A stretch of 37,883 nt of DNA from UPXZ01 sp049840795 (GCA_049840795.1 JASGJK010000008.1:1-37883); one strand, 5' to 3'; counted from the stretch's first letter, positions 16,837 through 26,525 are shown. Notes: a model not told the origin generated them from the sequence alone. Translations and numbers: made by a program.

Positions 16837-18745
16837 CTATTTAAGGGCTTGAAGATTTTCTTCATTTACAATATTTTTCCCGTCTGCGCTATACAATACT
16901 TCAATACGATCTTTGTATCGTTTTTCTACCTTTCCACGTACAACTTTCATAGTGCTGTTTATCAATCCGTTTTGCTCGGTAAAGGGTTCGGTGAGCACAG
17001 CAACAGCTGTCGGAAGCCAACGTTCTGGAAACATTCCTTCAAATTTTCCACCTTTGCGGTATTCGTATAGTTCTTTTTGAATTTTATTCAACGCCAACTC
17101 TTTTGCTTCTTTTTCGTTCCAGTTCAGATGAGTTTTTTTATGTTTTACATAGTTTTTTAATGCTTCTTTATTGGGTACAATAAGAGCGGTAGTGTATGGA
17201 TTTTGGTTGTTATGAAGTATCACTTGGTCTATGAAGCGTGAATTCTCTACTAACGACTCTTCAATTCCTTCGGGACTGTATTTTTCTCCGTCACTTGAAA
17301 TTAGGAGGCTCTTAAAGCGCCCTACAACATATAAAAATCCATCGTTATCCATATACCCCATATCGCCGGTATGAAGCCACCCGTCAATAATCGTTTCGGC
17401 GGTCGCTTTTTCGTTTTTGTAGTAACCGTCCATTACATTTTCGCCACGGATTATGATTTCGCCTTTTTGAAAATTAGGTAGTTTATTACCGTCCGAATCA
17501 CATATTTTCAAATCCATATATTTGACCAAATAACCCGAAGAACCTAATTTGTGATGAGCTTCACCATTGGAAGAAATAATAGGAGTGGCTTCCGAAAGTC
17601 CGTAACCTTGATACATGGGAATACCAATAGCGTAATAGAATCGTTGTAAGTCAATATCAAGCAATGCACCACCACCGATAAAGAAGTCAAGTTTATTGCC
17701 AAAACCTTCACGTATTTTGGAAAATAAAACTTTATCAAACAAAACCAACAGTGGTTTCTTGAGTATCTGAAATCCTTGACCTTTATTGTATCCTTCCTTG
17801 TTATAAGAGTAAGATATATTTAGTGCAACGTTGAAAAGCCATTCGGTAATCGCACCTTTTGCGCGAATGGAATTCTCAATATTTCTTTTTGAAGTTTTTT
17901 GCTAACGCTGGAACACTCAATAGTAAGTTTGGTCTCAATTCTTTGATATTGATCGGGATATTACGCAAGGTCTCCATTGGTGATTTTCCAGTCTGCACGG
18001 TACCTACACTTGCGCCGGAAGCCATAAAACTATAAAAACCGGCTACGTGGGCAAAGCAATGGTCAAGAGGAAGAATGATTAGTGTGCGATAGTGTTCGGG
18101 AATGGTCATCAGCGTTAAAGCTTGTTCCACATTTGCGGTGTAATTGCGGTGCGTAAGCATTATTCCTTTGGGATCGGCTGTGGTGCCTGAAGTATAGCTG
18201 ATGTTTGCTATGTCATTCGGTTGTATGAAATTGGCACGTTCATCAACTTCGTCCGGATTTTTTTTCAAACGGTTTTTTCCTCTTTCAACAAATTCATTTA
18301 GTCCAATTTCCTTTTCATCATATTGGTCTTGTTCATCAAAAATAATTACTTTTTTAATATTGGGAAGTTGACCAATGATTTGTTTTGTTTTTTTGAGTTG
18401 TCCCCCTGATACAAAAACATAGGACGCCTCTGAATGTGTAAGACGAAATATCAAATCGTTGCTCTCTTCTAGTTTAATTGACAGAGGAATATTGATAGCT
18501 CCTGCGTGTAAAATAGCTAACTCACCGATAATCCACGCATTTCGTCCTTCTGAAAGTAATGCAACTTTATCACCGATTTGTACACCTAAATCCATCAATG
18601 CAGCCGCCCAAATATGAGTCAGTTGTTTTGTTTCTGCGTAGGTCGTGGGTATGAATGTGTCGGTTATCTTTTCCCATAAAAAGGGATTGTTACTGAATTT
18701 TTCCACACTTTCATTCAGTAAATTAATAATAGTGGTTTGTCTCAT
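16837..18745 (-). CDS. Long-chain acyl-CoA synthetase (AMP-forming), frameshifted
   Basis: The enzyme activates fatty acids with ATP and CoA at the membrane, for lipid synthesis or turnover. The first frame (18745-17876, 289 aa) has the P-loop-like AMP-binding motif ISYTSGTTADPKGIMLTHRN near residue 190. The second frame (to 16837) has GYGLSEATPII, LHTGDMGYMDNDGFLYVVGR and a KLLISSDGEKYSPEGIEE-type hinge (seen as SLLISSDGEKYSPEGIEE). One extra A in the AAA run near 17884 separates them. Removing it restores KNFKKNIENSIRAKGAI and a 635-residue protein, normal for this family. The C-terminal catalytic Lys region is present (NSTMKVVRGKVEKRY). A promoter with good spacing lies just upstream, suggesting a live gene and a sequence error, but a recent mutation cannot be excluded. 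Confidence 0.88.
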
Positions 18746-18773
18746 TAGATTATGGATGTTTTTTTTCGGGGTG

Positions 18774-18804
18774 TAAATTTAGAAAAATAAAATTAAACGA
18801 CAAA
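18774..18804 (-). promoter_or_regulatory. Probable promoter of the acyl-CoA synthetase gene
   Basis: On the minus strand, TTTG (18804-18801) is followed after 19 bases by TAAATTTA (18781-18774), 7 of 8 matches to TAnnTTTG. It lies about 28 bases before the ATG. Confidence 0.6.
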
Positions 18805-19323
18805 TAAATAAAAGGACACCCGATTTTTATCTCAAGTATCCTTTCATTTAACTAACGGTATTAACAAAAAATATTTTCTTCTTTAAACGGTGGAGAAATC
18901 CGGTCGCTTTATTTGTTTTATTTCAGCCTTTGCTTGTTACTATTTATAACCTATAATCAATCGTTTGTTTACCTCCGAAATTTGCATTGAATGTGTATGC
19001 AAAATTAGAATAATGAATTATATTCTTAAATACCGAATAATAATGAAATTGTTAACGATAAATCACTACTTATAATGATTGAATATCGATTTTTAGGTAT
19101 GCTTTGTAAATCAACAAACGCATCAGTCCGATTTGTCGTTCTGTTTTTTTGCTGTGATACATACACATGAAACTACTTTAAAACTCCTCTTTTTTTCTTA
19201 TATAGTTTAGTGGTCTAATGACGATAATAAATCGAACGCAATTTATAATTATTCTAAAATGAAATATATTTTAATACAATAACATTAAAGAAAAATTTCC
19301 ATATAAAAATAAAAAAATTAAAT
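18805..19323. other. A/T-rich stretch without genes
   Basis: I see no gene, tRNA or strong hairpin here. It separates the divergently placed acyl-CoA synthetase gene and the nqrD remnant. The right part may be eroded upstream nqr sequence, but no coding similarity can be read by eye before about 19350. Confidence 0.5.
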
Positions 19324-19560
19324 TTGCAAAGTATTAAAAAATTAAAGTATAATTGTATTTTGATGGGATGCTCGGAAACTTCTGCGATGGGAAATAAACC
19401 TTGGGAATCATTTATCGACGGACTCGGTAACGGATTCGGATATGCTTGGATATTAGTTGCGGTTGCATTTGTACGTGAGTTGTTTGGCTCCGGAACATTC
19501 TTTGGAATCAAAGTAATACCTCAAGTGCTATACGATGCAGGGTACATCAATATGGATTGA
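19324..19560 (+). pseudogene. nqrD: Remnant of nqrD (Na+-translocating NADH:quinone reductase subunit D)
   Basis: NqrD is a membrane subunit of about 210 aa of the sodium-pumping NADH:quinone reductase. The frame keeps only an internal portion of about 68 residues: NCILMG, AMGNKPWESFIDGLGNGFGY, VAFVRELFGSGTFFGIKVIP and LYDAGYINM. Sequence upstream of NCILMG is unrelated, and the reading ends just after GYINMD, so the last helices are missing. The usual neighbours nqrC and nqrE are absent. There is no stop inside the conserved part, so the loss looks like deletion rather than slow erosion. The adjacent DUF3316 gene begins 4 bases later. A complete nqr operon elsewhere in the genome is possible. 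Confidence 0.85.
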
Positions 19561-19563
19561 ATA

Positions 19564-20466
19564 ATGATAAATAAAGTGATTTACATCAAAAACAAAGCTT
19601 CAAGACTGGGTGTAGCTTATATTACACTTTTTTTCTTGTTACTTGCTTCGGGTTTAACTTCGCAAAATGTGGAAGATAGACCATATAACCTGGTGACCAA
19701 TTCTAATACACTTGGAATTGGTTATTCCAATATATTAGATCCCTATCTTTCTCCTTTTGAATATATAGGAACAACTATCGGGTATAAAGCGCAACGCAGG
19801 CAATATTTTTCGCACAGAGATACGCTTTTTTCTGTCAGTAATCAATTTTATGTTCAAATAGGAGAGGGCGAACATCCCACGCGAATAAACTCGATGCTTT
19901 TTCTTAACGGGAATTATGACTTGGGATTCCATTATCATTGGCGTAGCTTACCTGGTTTGACATTGTTGTTGGGAGGAAGTTGGGATGTTGATTTAGGTGG
20001 AAAATACATTGCTCGAAATGTAAATAATCCTTTTTCGTTAGATATTTATTCAAATATAAATGCTTCTTTGTCGGTTAATTATAAGTTTGGTATCGATTTT
20101 TTTCATAAATACAGACAAAACCTCAGAATTGAATATGGAATGAAAACTCCATTGGTAGGCTGTATGTTTGTACCGCAGCAGGGAGTGTCATATTACGAAC
20201 TTTTTAGTTTAAACAACCTGACTGATGCTTTTCATCTTAGTTCGATTCACAATCGTAGGGCTGTCTCTCAATCTCTCAATTTAGATATACCGGTTAGTTT
20301 TACCACTTTCAGAATAGGAGTAAATAATGATTTGTTGCAATATAAAGTTAATAATATTGTTTATCATAATTACAATTTTACAACGCATATCGGTTGTCTG
20401 GTGCATTTTTACGTGTTTCAAGGAACAAAGAACAAGCCACCGAGAAACTTTAAGAGCGCTTATTAA
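19564..20466 (+). CDS. DUF3316 family outer-membrane-type protein
   Basis: This 300-residue protein has an N-terminal hydrophobic export signal (about 15-35, GVAYITLFFLLLASGLTSQN). Alternating beta-strand sequence rich in aromatic residues follows, with NTLGIGYSNILDPYLSPFEY and a C-terminal YNFTTHIGCLVHFYVF-type strand (seen as FTTHIGCLVHFYVF). It matches the Bacteroidota DUF3316 family of unknown function, probably a beta-barrel in the outer membrane. It lies just after the nqrD remnant and about 115 bases before the S41 peptidase gene on the same strand. The deletion that removed nqr may have placed it under a different promoter. Confidence 0.78.
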   Translation: MINKVIYIKNKASRLGVAYITLFFLLLASGLTSQNVEDRPYNLVTNSNTLGIGYSNILDPYLSPFEYIGTTIGYKAQRRQYFSHRDTLFSVSNQFYVQIGEGEHPTRINSMLFLNGNYDLGFHYHWRSLPGLTLLLGGSWDVDLGGKYIARNVNNPFSLDIYSNINASLSVNYKFGIDFFHKYRQNLRIEYGMKTPLVGCMFVPQQGVSYYELFSLNNLTDAFHLSSIHNRRAVSQSLNLDIPVSFTTFRIGVNNDLLQYKVNNIVYHNYNFTTHIGCLVHFYVFQGTKNKPPRNFKSAY

Positions 20467-20582
20467 CCCAATTAGAAAAAGTAAAAACAATAAGACAAGT
20501 AATCCTGATTGTTATTGGGAGGCACACAAGGACGTTTGTATGTGTAAGTTCTATCTGGAACTAAAAAATCAATTATAAACCG

Positions 20583-21590
20583 ATGAAAAAAGTATATATC
20601 TTTTTATGTTTAATTGCTTGTATGGGACTTCATTCTTGTTTTGATGAGGCTGATACGGAAGTGAATAATGCGCAGGGCAATTTTGACGCATTATGGAAAA
20701 TCATAGATACGCGTTATTGTTATTTGGATTACAAAAAAATCAATTGGGACTCGATTTATACCGTTTACTCACCAAAGATTAAAGATGTGAAAACCCGCTA
20801 TGATTTGTTTGATTTGATGGGCGATATGCTTGCCGAGTTAAAAGATGGACACGTAAATTTATATTCCGGTTTTGATAAATCCCGTTATTGGAAATGGTAC
20901 ACCGATTATCCGTCGAACTTTGATTGGGATTTAGTATCAACGTACTATTTGAAAAGAGAATATCGTATTGCCGGTGCATTGAGATATACCAAAATAGCAG
21001 ACGGAAAAGTGGGATACGTATATTACAGTAGTTTTTCCGATAATTTTAACAACTCGAATATGAGTTATATCTTCGATATTTTTAAAGACTGCAAAGGAAT
21101 TATTATTGATATCCGGAACAATGGCGGCGGTTATGTTACTAACGCGGAATTGTTAGCATCGTATTTCTTTACCGAAAAAACACTCACCGGATATATTATG
21201 CACAAAACAGGAACCGGGCATTCCGATTTCTCAGACCCGGTACCGGTATACGTAGAACCAAATACCTTGCTGCATTGGAAGCGAAAGGTAGTGGTGCTTA
21301 CCAATAGGATGTCGTATAGCGCATCCAATGATTTTGTGTGTATGATGCAATACGCTCCCAATGCCATCATTGTAGGCGATCAAACCGGTGGCGGCGGGGG
21401 TTTACCTTTCTCAAGCGAGCTTCCGAATGGCTGGATGCTGCGTTTCTCTACCAGTCCGATGCTGGATGCCGATAAGCAACACATAGAATGGGGAATTTAT
21501 CCGGATATAAGGGTAAATATGAAGGAAACAGACAACTATGAAGGAAAAGATACAATTATCGAGACGGCAGTGGTAAAAATAATGAATTAG
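20583..21590 (+). CDS. S41 family peptidase lipoprotein (tail-specific protease-like)
   Basis: This encodes 335 residues. The signal peptide ends in a lipobox (CMGLHSC, Cys at 19), so it is a lipoprotein. An N-terminal helical domain (about 30-100) contains DLMGDMLAELKDGHVNLY. The S41 catalytic core (about 135-320) contains IIIDIRNNGGGYV, RMSYSASNDFVCMM with the likely nucleophile Ser, and GDQTGGGGGLPF. No clear PDZ domain is visible. The family cleaves protein C-termini in the periplasm. It lies between the DUF3316 gene and the TrmH-type gene on the same strand. Its substrate is unknown. Confidence 0.88.
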   Translation: MKKVYIFLCLIACMGLHSCFDEADTEVNNAQGNFDALWKIIDTRYCYLDYKKINWDSIYTVYSPKIKDVKTRYDLFDLMGDMLAELKDGHVNLYSGFDKSRYWKWYTDYPSNFDWDLVSTYYLKREYRIAGALRYTKIADGKVGYVYYSSFSDNFNNSNMSYIFDIFKDCKGIIIDIRNNGGGYVTNAELLASYFFTEKTLTGYIMHKTGTGHSDFSDPVPVYVEPNTLLHWKRKVVVLTNRMSYSASNDFVCMMQYAPNAIIVGDQTGGGGGLPFSSELPNGWMLRFSTSPMLDADKQHIEWGIYPDIRVNMKETDNYEGKDTIIETAVVKIMN

Positions 21591-21689
21591 ACATTGCCTA
21601 TCGTACTGTTTATTGCTCTGAAGATTGAAAGATGTAACTACAAAAGCCGAAAAGTATTCAAAACTAAAAATCACTAATCACAAAACTAT

Positions 21690-22229
21690 ATGCGTAAATT
21701 AAAAATTACGGAATTAAATCGCTTAACCATAGAAGAATTTAAACAGCATACAAAAATACCGCTAATAGTTGTTTTGGATAATGTACGGAGTTTGCACAAT
21801 GTGGGGTCTGTTTTTCGTACTTCTGATGCTTTCTTGGTCGAGAGTGTTTACCTTTGTGGTATCACTTCTACTCCTCCTCATCCTGAAATACACAAAACGG
21901 CGCTGGGTGCCGAACATTCAACCGATTGGATTTATGTGGAAGATTGTCATCAGGCAGTAATTAAACTGAAAGAACAAGGATATACGGTCTTAGCCATCGA
22001 ACAAGCCGAAGATAGTACTATGCTTCCCGAATTTACATTGGAAGAAACAAAAAAGTATGCCGTAGTACTCGGTAATGAGGTGAAAGGGGTACAACAGACA
22101 GTGATTGATCTATGCGACGGATGTATCGAGATACCTCAATTCGGTACAAAACATTCACTCAATGTAAGTGTTACGGCAGGAATTATCATTTGGGAATTTG
22201 CACAAAAAATTAATAAAATAAAAGAATGA
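21690..22229 (+). CDS. TrmH/SpoU family RNA 2'-O-methyltransferase
   Basis: This 179-residue cytoplasmic enzyme has all three SPOUT trefoil-knot motifs: NVRSLHNVGSVFRTSDAF (motif 1, about 31-48), VVLGNEVKGV (motif 2) and IEIPQFGTKHSLNVSVTAGI (motif 3). It uses S-adenosylmethionine to methylate ribose in tRNA or rRNA. Its short length without an extra RNA-binding domain matches small TrmH-group proteins, but the target nucleotide cannot be assigned. Its stop overlaps the next ATG (ATGA), so translation of the TPR gene is probably coupled to it. Confidence 0.92.
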   Translation: MRKLKITELNRLTIEEFKQHTKIPLIVVLDNVRSLHNVGSVFRTSDAFLVESVYLCGITSTPPHPEIHKTALGAEHSTDWIYVEDCHQAVIKLKEQGYTVLAIEQAEDSTMLPEFTLEETKKYAVVLGNEVKGVQQTVIDLCDGCIEIPQFGTKHSLNVSVTAGIIIWEFAQKINKIKE

Positions 22230-22990
22230 ATAATCAGATTTTTCGTTGGATATTAATTGTCCCTTTTTTGCTTTTGGTATTTGAACTTCAAGGACAGTCA
22301 CCACCGGTTGAGCAAATGAAATACGATGCTTATGTACGTCACGATTATACCAAATGGGTAAAAACTGCCGATTATGTTGAGAATAATACAGACTTGACAA
22401 AAACCGAGAATATGCACGAATTGGTGCATTGTTACTATGCTTTGGCTTCGGTTTTAATTGAAAATAAAAAAGACGCAGAGGCAATCAAAGCAATAAACAA
22501 AGGAAAATCTTATGTTAACGAACTATCGAAAAAAAATCCGAATGATGCGTTGGCTTGGAACTACAAAGGGGTATTTATCGGATACGAAATTGCTCTGAAT
22601 AAGATGAAGGCGCTAAGTCTTGGAAAACAGAGTACAAGTTGTCTTGGCAAAGCATATCAGCTTGCTCCCAATAATCCTCAAATACTTTTTGATAAGGGTA
22701 ACGCGCTTTATTATACCCCTAAAATGTTTGGTGGAGACAAGACGGAGGCATTAAAATATTTCCAGAAAGCTATTGCCATTTATGAAAAACAACACAGCAC
22801 ACAGACCAATTGGGTATATTTGCAATTGCTTGTCGTAGAGGGGCACAGTTACGAGTTGCAAGGAAACTACAATGCTGCCGAAAAAAGCTATCTGAAAGCT
22901 TTAAAGCAAGAACCGAATTTCAATCTTGTAAAAAACAACCTTTATCCCAAACTCAAAGCGAAAATGAATGGCACAGCGGGTGATAAATAA
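22226..22990 (+). CDS. Exported TPR-repeat protein
   Basis: This 254-residue protein has a signal peptide (about 1-24, WILIVPFLLLVFELQGQ). Helical TPR-like repeats follow: NDALAWNYKGVFIGYEIALN, NPQILFDKGNALYYTPKMFG, ALKYFQKAIAIYEKQ, and a well-formed last unit YELQGNYNAAEKSYLKALKQ. TPRs mediate protein-protein contacts. It overlaps the methyltransferase gene by 4 bases. The function is unknown, and it is probably periplasmic. Confidence 0.85.
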   Translation: MNNQIFRWILIVPFLLLVFELQGQSPPVEQMKYDAYVRHDYTKWVKTADYVENNTDLTKTENMHELVHCYYALASVLIENKKDAEAIKAINKGKSYVNELSKKNPNDALAWNYKGVFIGYEIALNKMKALSLGKQSTSCLGKAYQLAPNNPQILFDKGNALYYTPKMFGGDKTEALKYFQKAIAIYEKQHSTQTNWVYLQLLVVEGHSYELQGNYNAAEKSYLKALKQEPNFNLVKNNLYPKLKAKMNGTAGDK

Positions 22991-23062
22991 AATTTTGGTA
23001 AATAAAATGTTTGCTTGTAAGTTACATTTACATATAGCAATTAAGAAAACAGTGATAAATAT

Positions 23063-23404
23063 ATGAAACAAAATGATTGGAAAGATAAATTAGGCGCTTT
23101 ATTACCTTCGGACTTTGTGCCTGAACCGGAAGAAAAAAAAGATGTCGGAAAAACAATATTAAATACGAAACAAACATTACGTGTAGAATTAGATAAAAGA
23201 AATGGAAAGCCGGCAACGTTAATCAGCGAATTTAAAGGAACTGAAGATGAATTGAAAGAACTGGCAAAAACACTGAAAGTTAAATGCAGTGCTGGTGGTT
23301 CGCAGCGTGATGGTGAGATTTTGATTCAAGGTGATTTTCGTGTGAAAGTAGCTGATATACTGCAAAGTATGAATTTTAAAGTAAAAAAAATTAATTTCAG
23401 ATAA
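23063..23404 (+). CDS. SUI1/eIF1-like translation factor (YciH type)
   Basis: This 113-residue protein has a charged N-terminus and a C-terminal SUI1 domain (about 38-113). The domain contains LRVELDKRNGKPATLISEF, LKVKCSAGGSQRDGEILIQG and a final MNFKVKKINFR. Bacterial YciH-like proteins bind the small ribosomal subunit and influence start-codon fidelity, a role taken from homologues. It is the last + strand gene before a convergent terminator. Confidence 0.9.
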   Translation: MKQNDWKDKLGALLPSDFVPEPEEKKDVGKTILNTKQTLRVELDKRNGKPATLISEFKGTEDELKELAKTLKVKCSAGGSQRDGEILIQGDFRVKVADILQSMNFKVKKINFR

Positions 23405-23471
23405 TACGACTCTCATCTTAACCTGAAAATAATCATATAATCAATAAACATTGGTATATTGTTCGCAATAT

Positions 23472-23537
23472 AAAAGAGTGCAAAGGATATACGTTGTGCA
23501 TTTACTGCTTACGAATCTTTACACACTCTTTTAGTTT
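23472..23537. terminator. Bidirectional terminator between convergent genes
   Basis: AAAAGAGTG (23472-23480) pairs perfectly with CACTCTTTT (23524-23532), followed by a T-rich tail. The 43-base loop can fold further. It lies between the convergent SUI1 and RIC genes and has A/T tracts on both sides. Confidence 0.65.
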
Positions 23538-23543
23538 TTATAC

Positions 23544-24233
23544 TTATTTTGCTAACTCCAATGCTTTAGGAAATAATACGTTGTTTTCTAAATGGATATG
23601 GATATGAATATCATTTTCAAGTTGTTCCAACAGTTTGTAGGTGACGTGGTAGGTGTTACAACCGTCTGCCGGTACTTGGTAGCGGTTACTTAGTTTACTA
23701 ATCTTGTCAAAAATACCACCGGCTGTTTCGTGTTCGGTACTCATTTGACGAATAGCTCCGATGATAATAGGTTTGAATTTTTCTGTTTTTGATTTCATCG
23801 TTTCTCTTATGGCAGGGAAAAGTACTTGTTCTTCTTTCTCAAAATGAGGAATCAACTCATTGTAAGCGTTTTGATACAAATTGGCAATAGTTATTACTTC
23901 CGGATGGCTTGCTCCGTGTACTTCTGCAATTTTCTGAGTATAATGTTTGAGTTGTTCCAACCAATTCAGTTCAATTTTATGATGTGTATTTACAATGTAA
24001 TCACACAAAAAATCAGCATCCCAGTCTTTATAGTTTGTACCCGCAATGGGAGGTGTATTGTTCAGTAGATCTAATTGAGTATAAAGCTCTTGTTGTGAGG
24101 TGTTTGTCTCATTGCAGGCTTGTTCGATGGTCTTATTTCCTCCACAACAAAAATCAATTCCAGCATTCTTAAAAATCTCCGCTGCTCTAAAATCGTTGGC
24201 AACGATTTGTCCGATAGTTTTATTTGTATTCAT
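23544..24233 (-). CDS. ric: Iron-sulfur cluster repair di-iron protein (RIC/ScdA/YtfE)
   Basis: This 229-residue cytoplasmic hemerythrin-like protein starts with the ScdA_N/DUF542 domain. That domain holds TIGQIVANDFRAAEIFKNAG and the di-Cys FCCGG at about 28-32. The hemerythrin domain (about 75-229) supplies iron ligands in NTHHKIELNWL, HFEKEEQVLFPAI, STEHETAGG and IHIHLENNVLFP. RIC restores Fe-S clusters damaged by nitric oxide or oxidants. It lies in a minus-strand cluster with two other hemerythrin/DUF proteins and an Rrf2 regulator. This strongly suggests an NO-stress unit. Confidence 0.93.
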   Translation of the reverse strand: MNTNKTIGQIVANDFRAAEIFKNAGIDFCCGGNKTIEQACNETNTSQQELYTQLDLLNNTPPIAGTNYKDWDADFLCDYIVNTHHKIELNWLEQLKHYTQKIAEVHGASHPEVITIANLYQNAYNELIPHFEKEEQVLFPAIRETMKSKTEKFKPIIIGAIRQMSTEHETAGGIFDKISKLSNRYQVPADGCNTYHVTYKLLEQLENDIHIHIHLENNVLFPKALELAK

Positions 24234-24256
24234 TTTTGGTTCTGTTTATTTGTTTT

Positions 24257-24769
24257 TTAAAAATAAATATGATATAACGTTTCATTTTGCTTGTCAATCC
24301 AGTGCTCAATGCCCAAGGCGGATGCTTTGTCTATGAGTGGAGCCGGTAAAAATGACACCACCATTTTGTAAATTGAGTTTTTATTCAAATGTTTCAAATC
24401 ATCCATTACTTTGTTCACCGGATGTTCGCCTCTGTCTAACATTTCTCGGGCATCGAATTCCGTTATGTATTTCTCAGACGAAAACCATTCCGGTTTGCAG
24501 AAGTTATATTGCTCTGATTCCGTTTCAATCATGGCATCACTTTGTCCGATCTCTTTTCGTAAAACCTGTATCAGTTCGCCGATGTTTACATTTGCTGTTG
24601 CAGCAGCTTGTTGCAATGTGGCTATTTTGCCTATTGTGCGTCTTAAGAGTGGATTTTTAAGTTTGTTAAATGCAGGTGCGTATCGGATGATTGTTTCTTC
24701 CAATTGCGGAAATCTTTCGATAATGTCCCACACTTTTGTTTTTGGAGTTATAATTAATTCTTCGTTCAT
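24257..24769 (-). CDS. DUF1858-DUF2249 protein
   Basis: This 170-residue protein has an N-terminal DUF1858 domain (ITPKTKVWDIIERFPQLEET, about 6-60). A C-terminal DUF2249 domain (FDAREMLDRGEHPVNKVMDD, about 103-170) ends in EHWIDKQNETLYHIYF. DUF2249 proteins often travel with hemerythrin/RIC genes in denitrifying or NO-exposed bacteria, and DUF1858 is found in hybrid-cluster-related and redox proteins. Its exact role is unknown. It lies 23 bases upstream of ric in transcription order and is likely co-transcribed. Confidence 0.85.
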   Translation of the reverse strand: MNEELIITPKTKVWDIIERFPQLEETIIRYAPAFNKLKNPLLRRTIGKIATLQQAAATANVNIGELIQVLRKEIGQSDAMIETESEQYNFCKPEWFSSEKYITEFDAREMLDRGEHPVNKVMDDLKHLNKNSIYKMVVSFLPAPLIDKASALGIEHWIDKQNETLYHIYF

Positions 24770-24818
24770 ATTTTTTTGTTTTTGACTAATTACGTTTATA
24801 AAATGAGATGTATCTATT

Positions 24819-26049
24819 TTATTTCTGATAGGAAAGAATTCGCTGTTCTCCTTTCAGCTCGCGGTAGCGCGTCACATCGTGCGAAACCTCCAGTGTTCCC
24901 AAATAGTCTCCTTGTTCGTTTCGCATAGCGAAGTATTCGATAAAAATCATTTTACCGTGCATATTTATCCAAAAAGGAGCGCTATTTTCGCGTCCATTTC
25001 TGAAATCTTCCACGATTTTATCTACTATGTGAGCGCTAGCCGGTGGATGACACAATCTTACATCCCTGTTTAAAATAGAGCGGTTACGTTGAAAAATCCG
25101 ATCTTTACCTTGCGAAAATATTTTACTTTATCATTTTTATCCACAAATGTTATGTCCACCGGGAGCGTATTGAGTAGCGACATAATCTCTTCTGCCGAAA
25201 AACTTCCGGAAGGCAGTTGAATGTGACTACCGCTCTTTTGCATATCATTGATATTCTCTTGAGCAACACCTTGTGGTCTCCATGCCGTGTCGGGGTCATA
25301 CAAACAGTAGCCGATTTCGAGTGATTGTTTGCTGATTTCGTACCATTCTCCTTCGTTTAACGTGTCTAACGCCATTGGGAAAAGAATTTCTTCTTCTTTG
25401 TTAATCATCTCTTTTGCCGATTTCGCTGCTCTAAGAAGCAACAGTTCGGCAATGGCAGCAAACTCTTCAATATCGATGTCTGTAACCTTTAACGCTTCGA
25501 TACTGCCTTTTATAAGTTCTCGAATCTCGTCATGTTTTCCCCACATTACTGTTGGCGGTCCGGTTATCCCTTTTTGCTCCAAATGTGGAAATAGCAAGTA
25601 TTCTTTTCGTTGATAATGTTTATCTACATCAAATAATTGGTTAAAAAGTCCACGAAGCTGCATTGTTTTACTCGCGATACTTGTTTCACCGGTGTGCTTT
25701 ATCTCCGAAATGAGTTGTTGAATTGCATCGCATACATTGGCTATCTCCACGTTTTCCTTTTAAATACATCTACAGGATGACCTTCCGCTACCGGTTTAAG
25801 TGATGAAAGATCAATCCTGCCTTCTAATACAGCTGAATGAGCATCACAGAGTCTTAACACTTCTTCTTGTGGAAGCCCTTCGCCTATCAATTCCTGTTCA
25901 ACCTCTACCACTTCACCGTACGGGATTTGGCTAAGTGTAAGCAGTAGTTCGTTTTTTACTTGTTCTTGTTCATATCCTTGATGCAGTTTAAGAATTAACT
26001 CCTTAAGTTTCTCTTTTCGTGCTTGTGAATTGTTTATTAGTTCACTCAT
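24819..26049 (-). CDS. DUF438 - hemerythrin - PAS sensor-like protein (two homopolymer frameshifts)
   Basis: Three frames join into one 410-residue protein. The DUF438 domain lies at 26049-25741, with LILKLHQGYEQEQVKNELLL and LKPVAEGHPVDVFK. The hemerythrin domain lies at 25750-25070, with FDVDKHYQRKEYLLFPHLEQ, WGKHDEIREL and INKEEEILFPMALD. The PAS domain starts at PVDITFVDKNDKVKYF and continues to 24819 with LCHPPASAHIVDKIVEDFRN and YLGTLEVSHDVTRYRELKG. One missing base in the T4 run at 25758-25761 and one in the A4 run at 25115-25118 account for both breaks, giving VDVFKKENVEIA and YFSQGKDRIFQRN. The intact family probably senses NO, oxygen or redox state through di-iron and PAS modules. 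Repeated homopolymer loss points to sequence error. Confidence 0.85.
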
Positions 26050-26111
26050 AATTCTATGTTTTTATTATTGTTTATATGCTACTTTATTGTGGCATTTTAT
26101 TGCAAAAAAAA

Positions 26112-26525
26112 TTAAAATCGTTTAATCTCTGAGAAATTAAGTTGTGAGAGAGGTACAGTTTTGGCTTTTTTGACAAATTCATTTTTTAAATCTTCAAAAA
26201 CAGCGTGTAAGGCGCAAGGATTTTTGTCTGAGCAACTTTCCAAGCCTAATACGCACGCTAAATGTTTACTTAATCCTTCTGTAACTTCTATTATATCAGA
26301 TACATAAATTTGCTGGATATCTTTGTTAAAAACATAACCACCTTCTCTTCCTTGAATACTTTTTATAAAGCCGGCTTTAGAAAGATTGGTCATTATACGC
26401 CTCAAGTACTTGTCTGATATGCTGAGAGCCTCAATCAAATAAGAGGCTGAATACATTTTATCCGGTTCTTTCATCATAAATGCCAAAATTCGGAGAGCAT
26501 ATTCTGTGGTTTTGTTCAATATCAT
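26112..26525 (-). CDS. Rrf2 family transcriptional regulator (NsrR/IscR-like)
   Basis: This 137-residue protein has a winged-helix DNA-binding domain (about 1-75), with TTEYALRILAFMMKEPDKMY, ISDKYLRRIMTNLSKAGFI and SIQGREGGYVF. Three cysteines (C-x6-C-x5-C in ACVLGLESCSDKNPCALH, about 90-105) are where NsrR and IscR bind an Fe-S cluster that senses NO or cluster status. It is the first gene of the minus-strand cluster with DUF438, DUF2249 and RIC genes, and a TAnnTTTG box stands before it. It most likely controls that cluster and itself. Confidence 0.92.
   Translation of the reverse strand: MILNKTTEYALRILAFMMKEPDKMYSASYLIEALSISDKYLRRIMTNLSKAGFIKSIQGREGGYVFNKDIQQIYVSDIIEVTEGLSKHLACVLGLESCSDKNPCALHAVFEDLKNEFVKKAKTVPLSQLNFSEIKRF

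Noticed and set aside
20327..20578. 83-aa frame between the DUF3316 and S41 genes
   Set aside because: It mostly overlaps the end of the DUF3316 gene in another frame and shows no family features.
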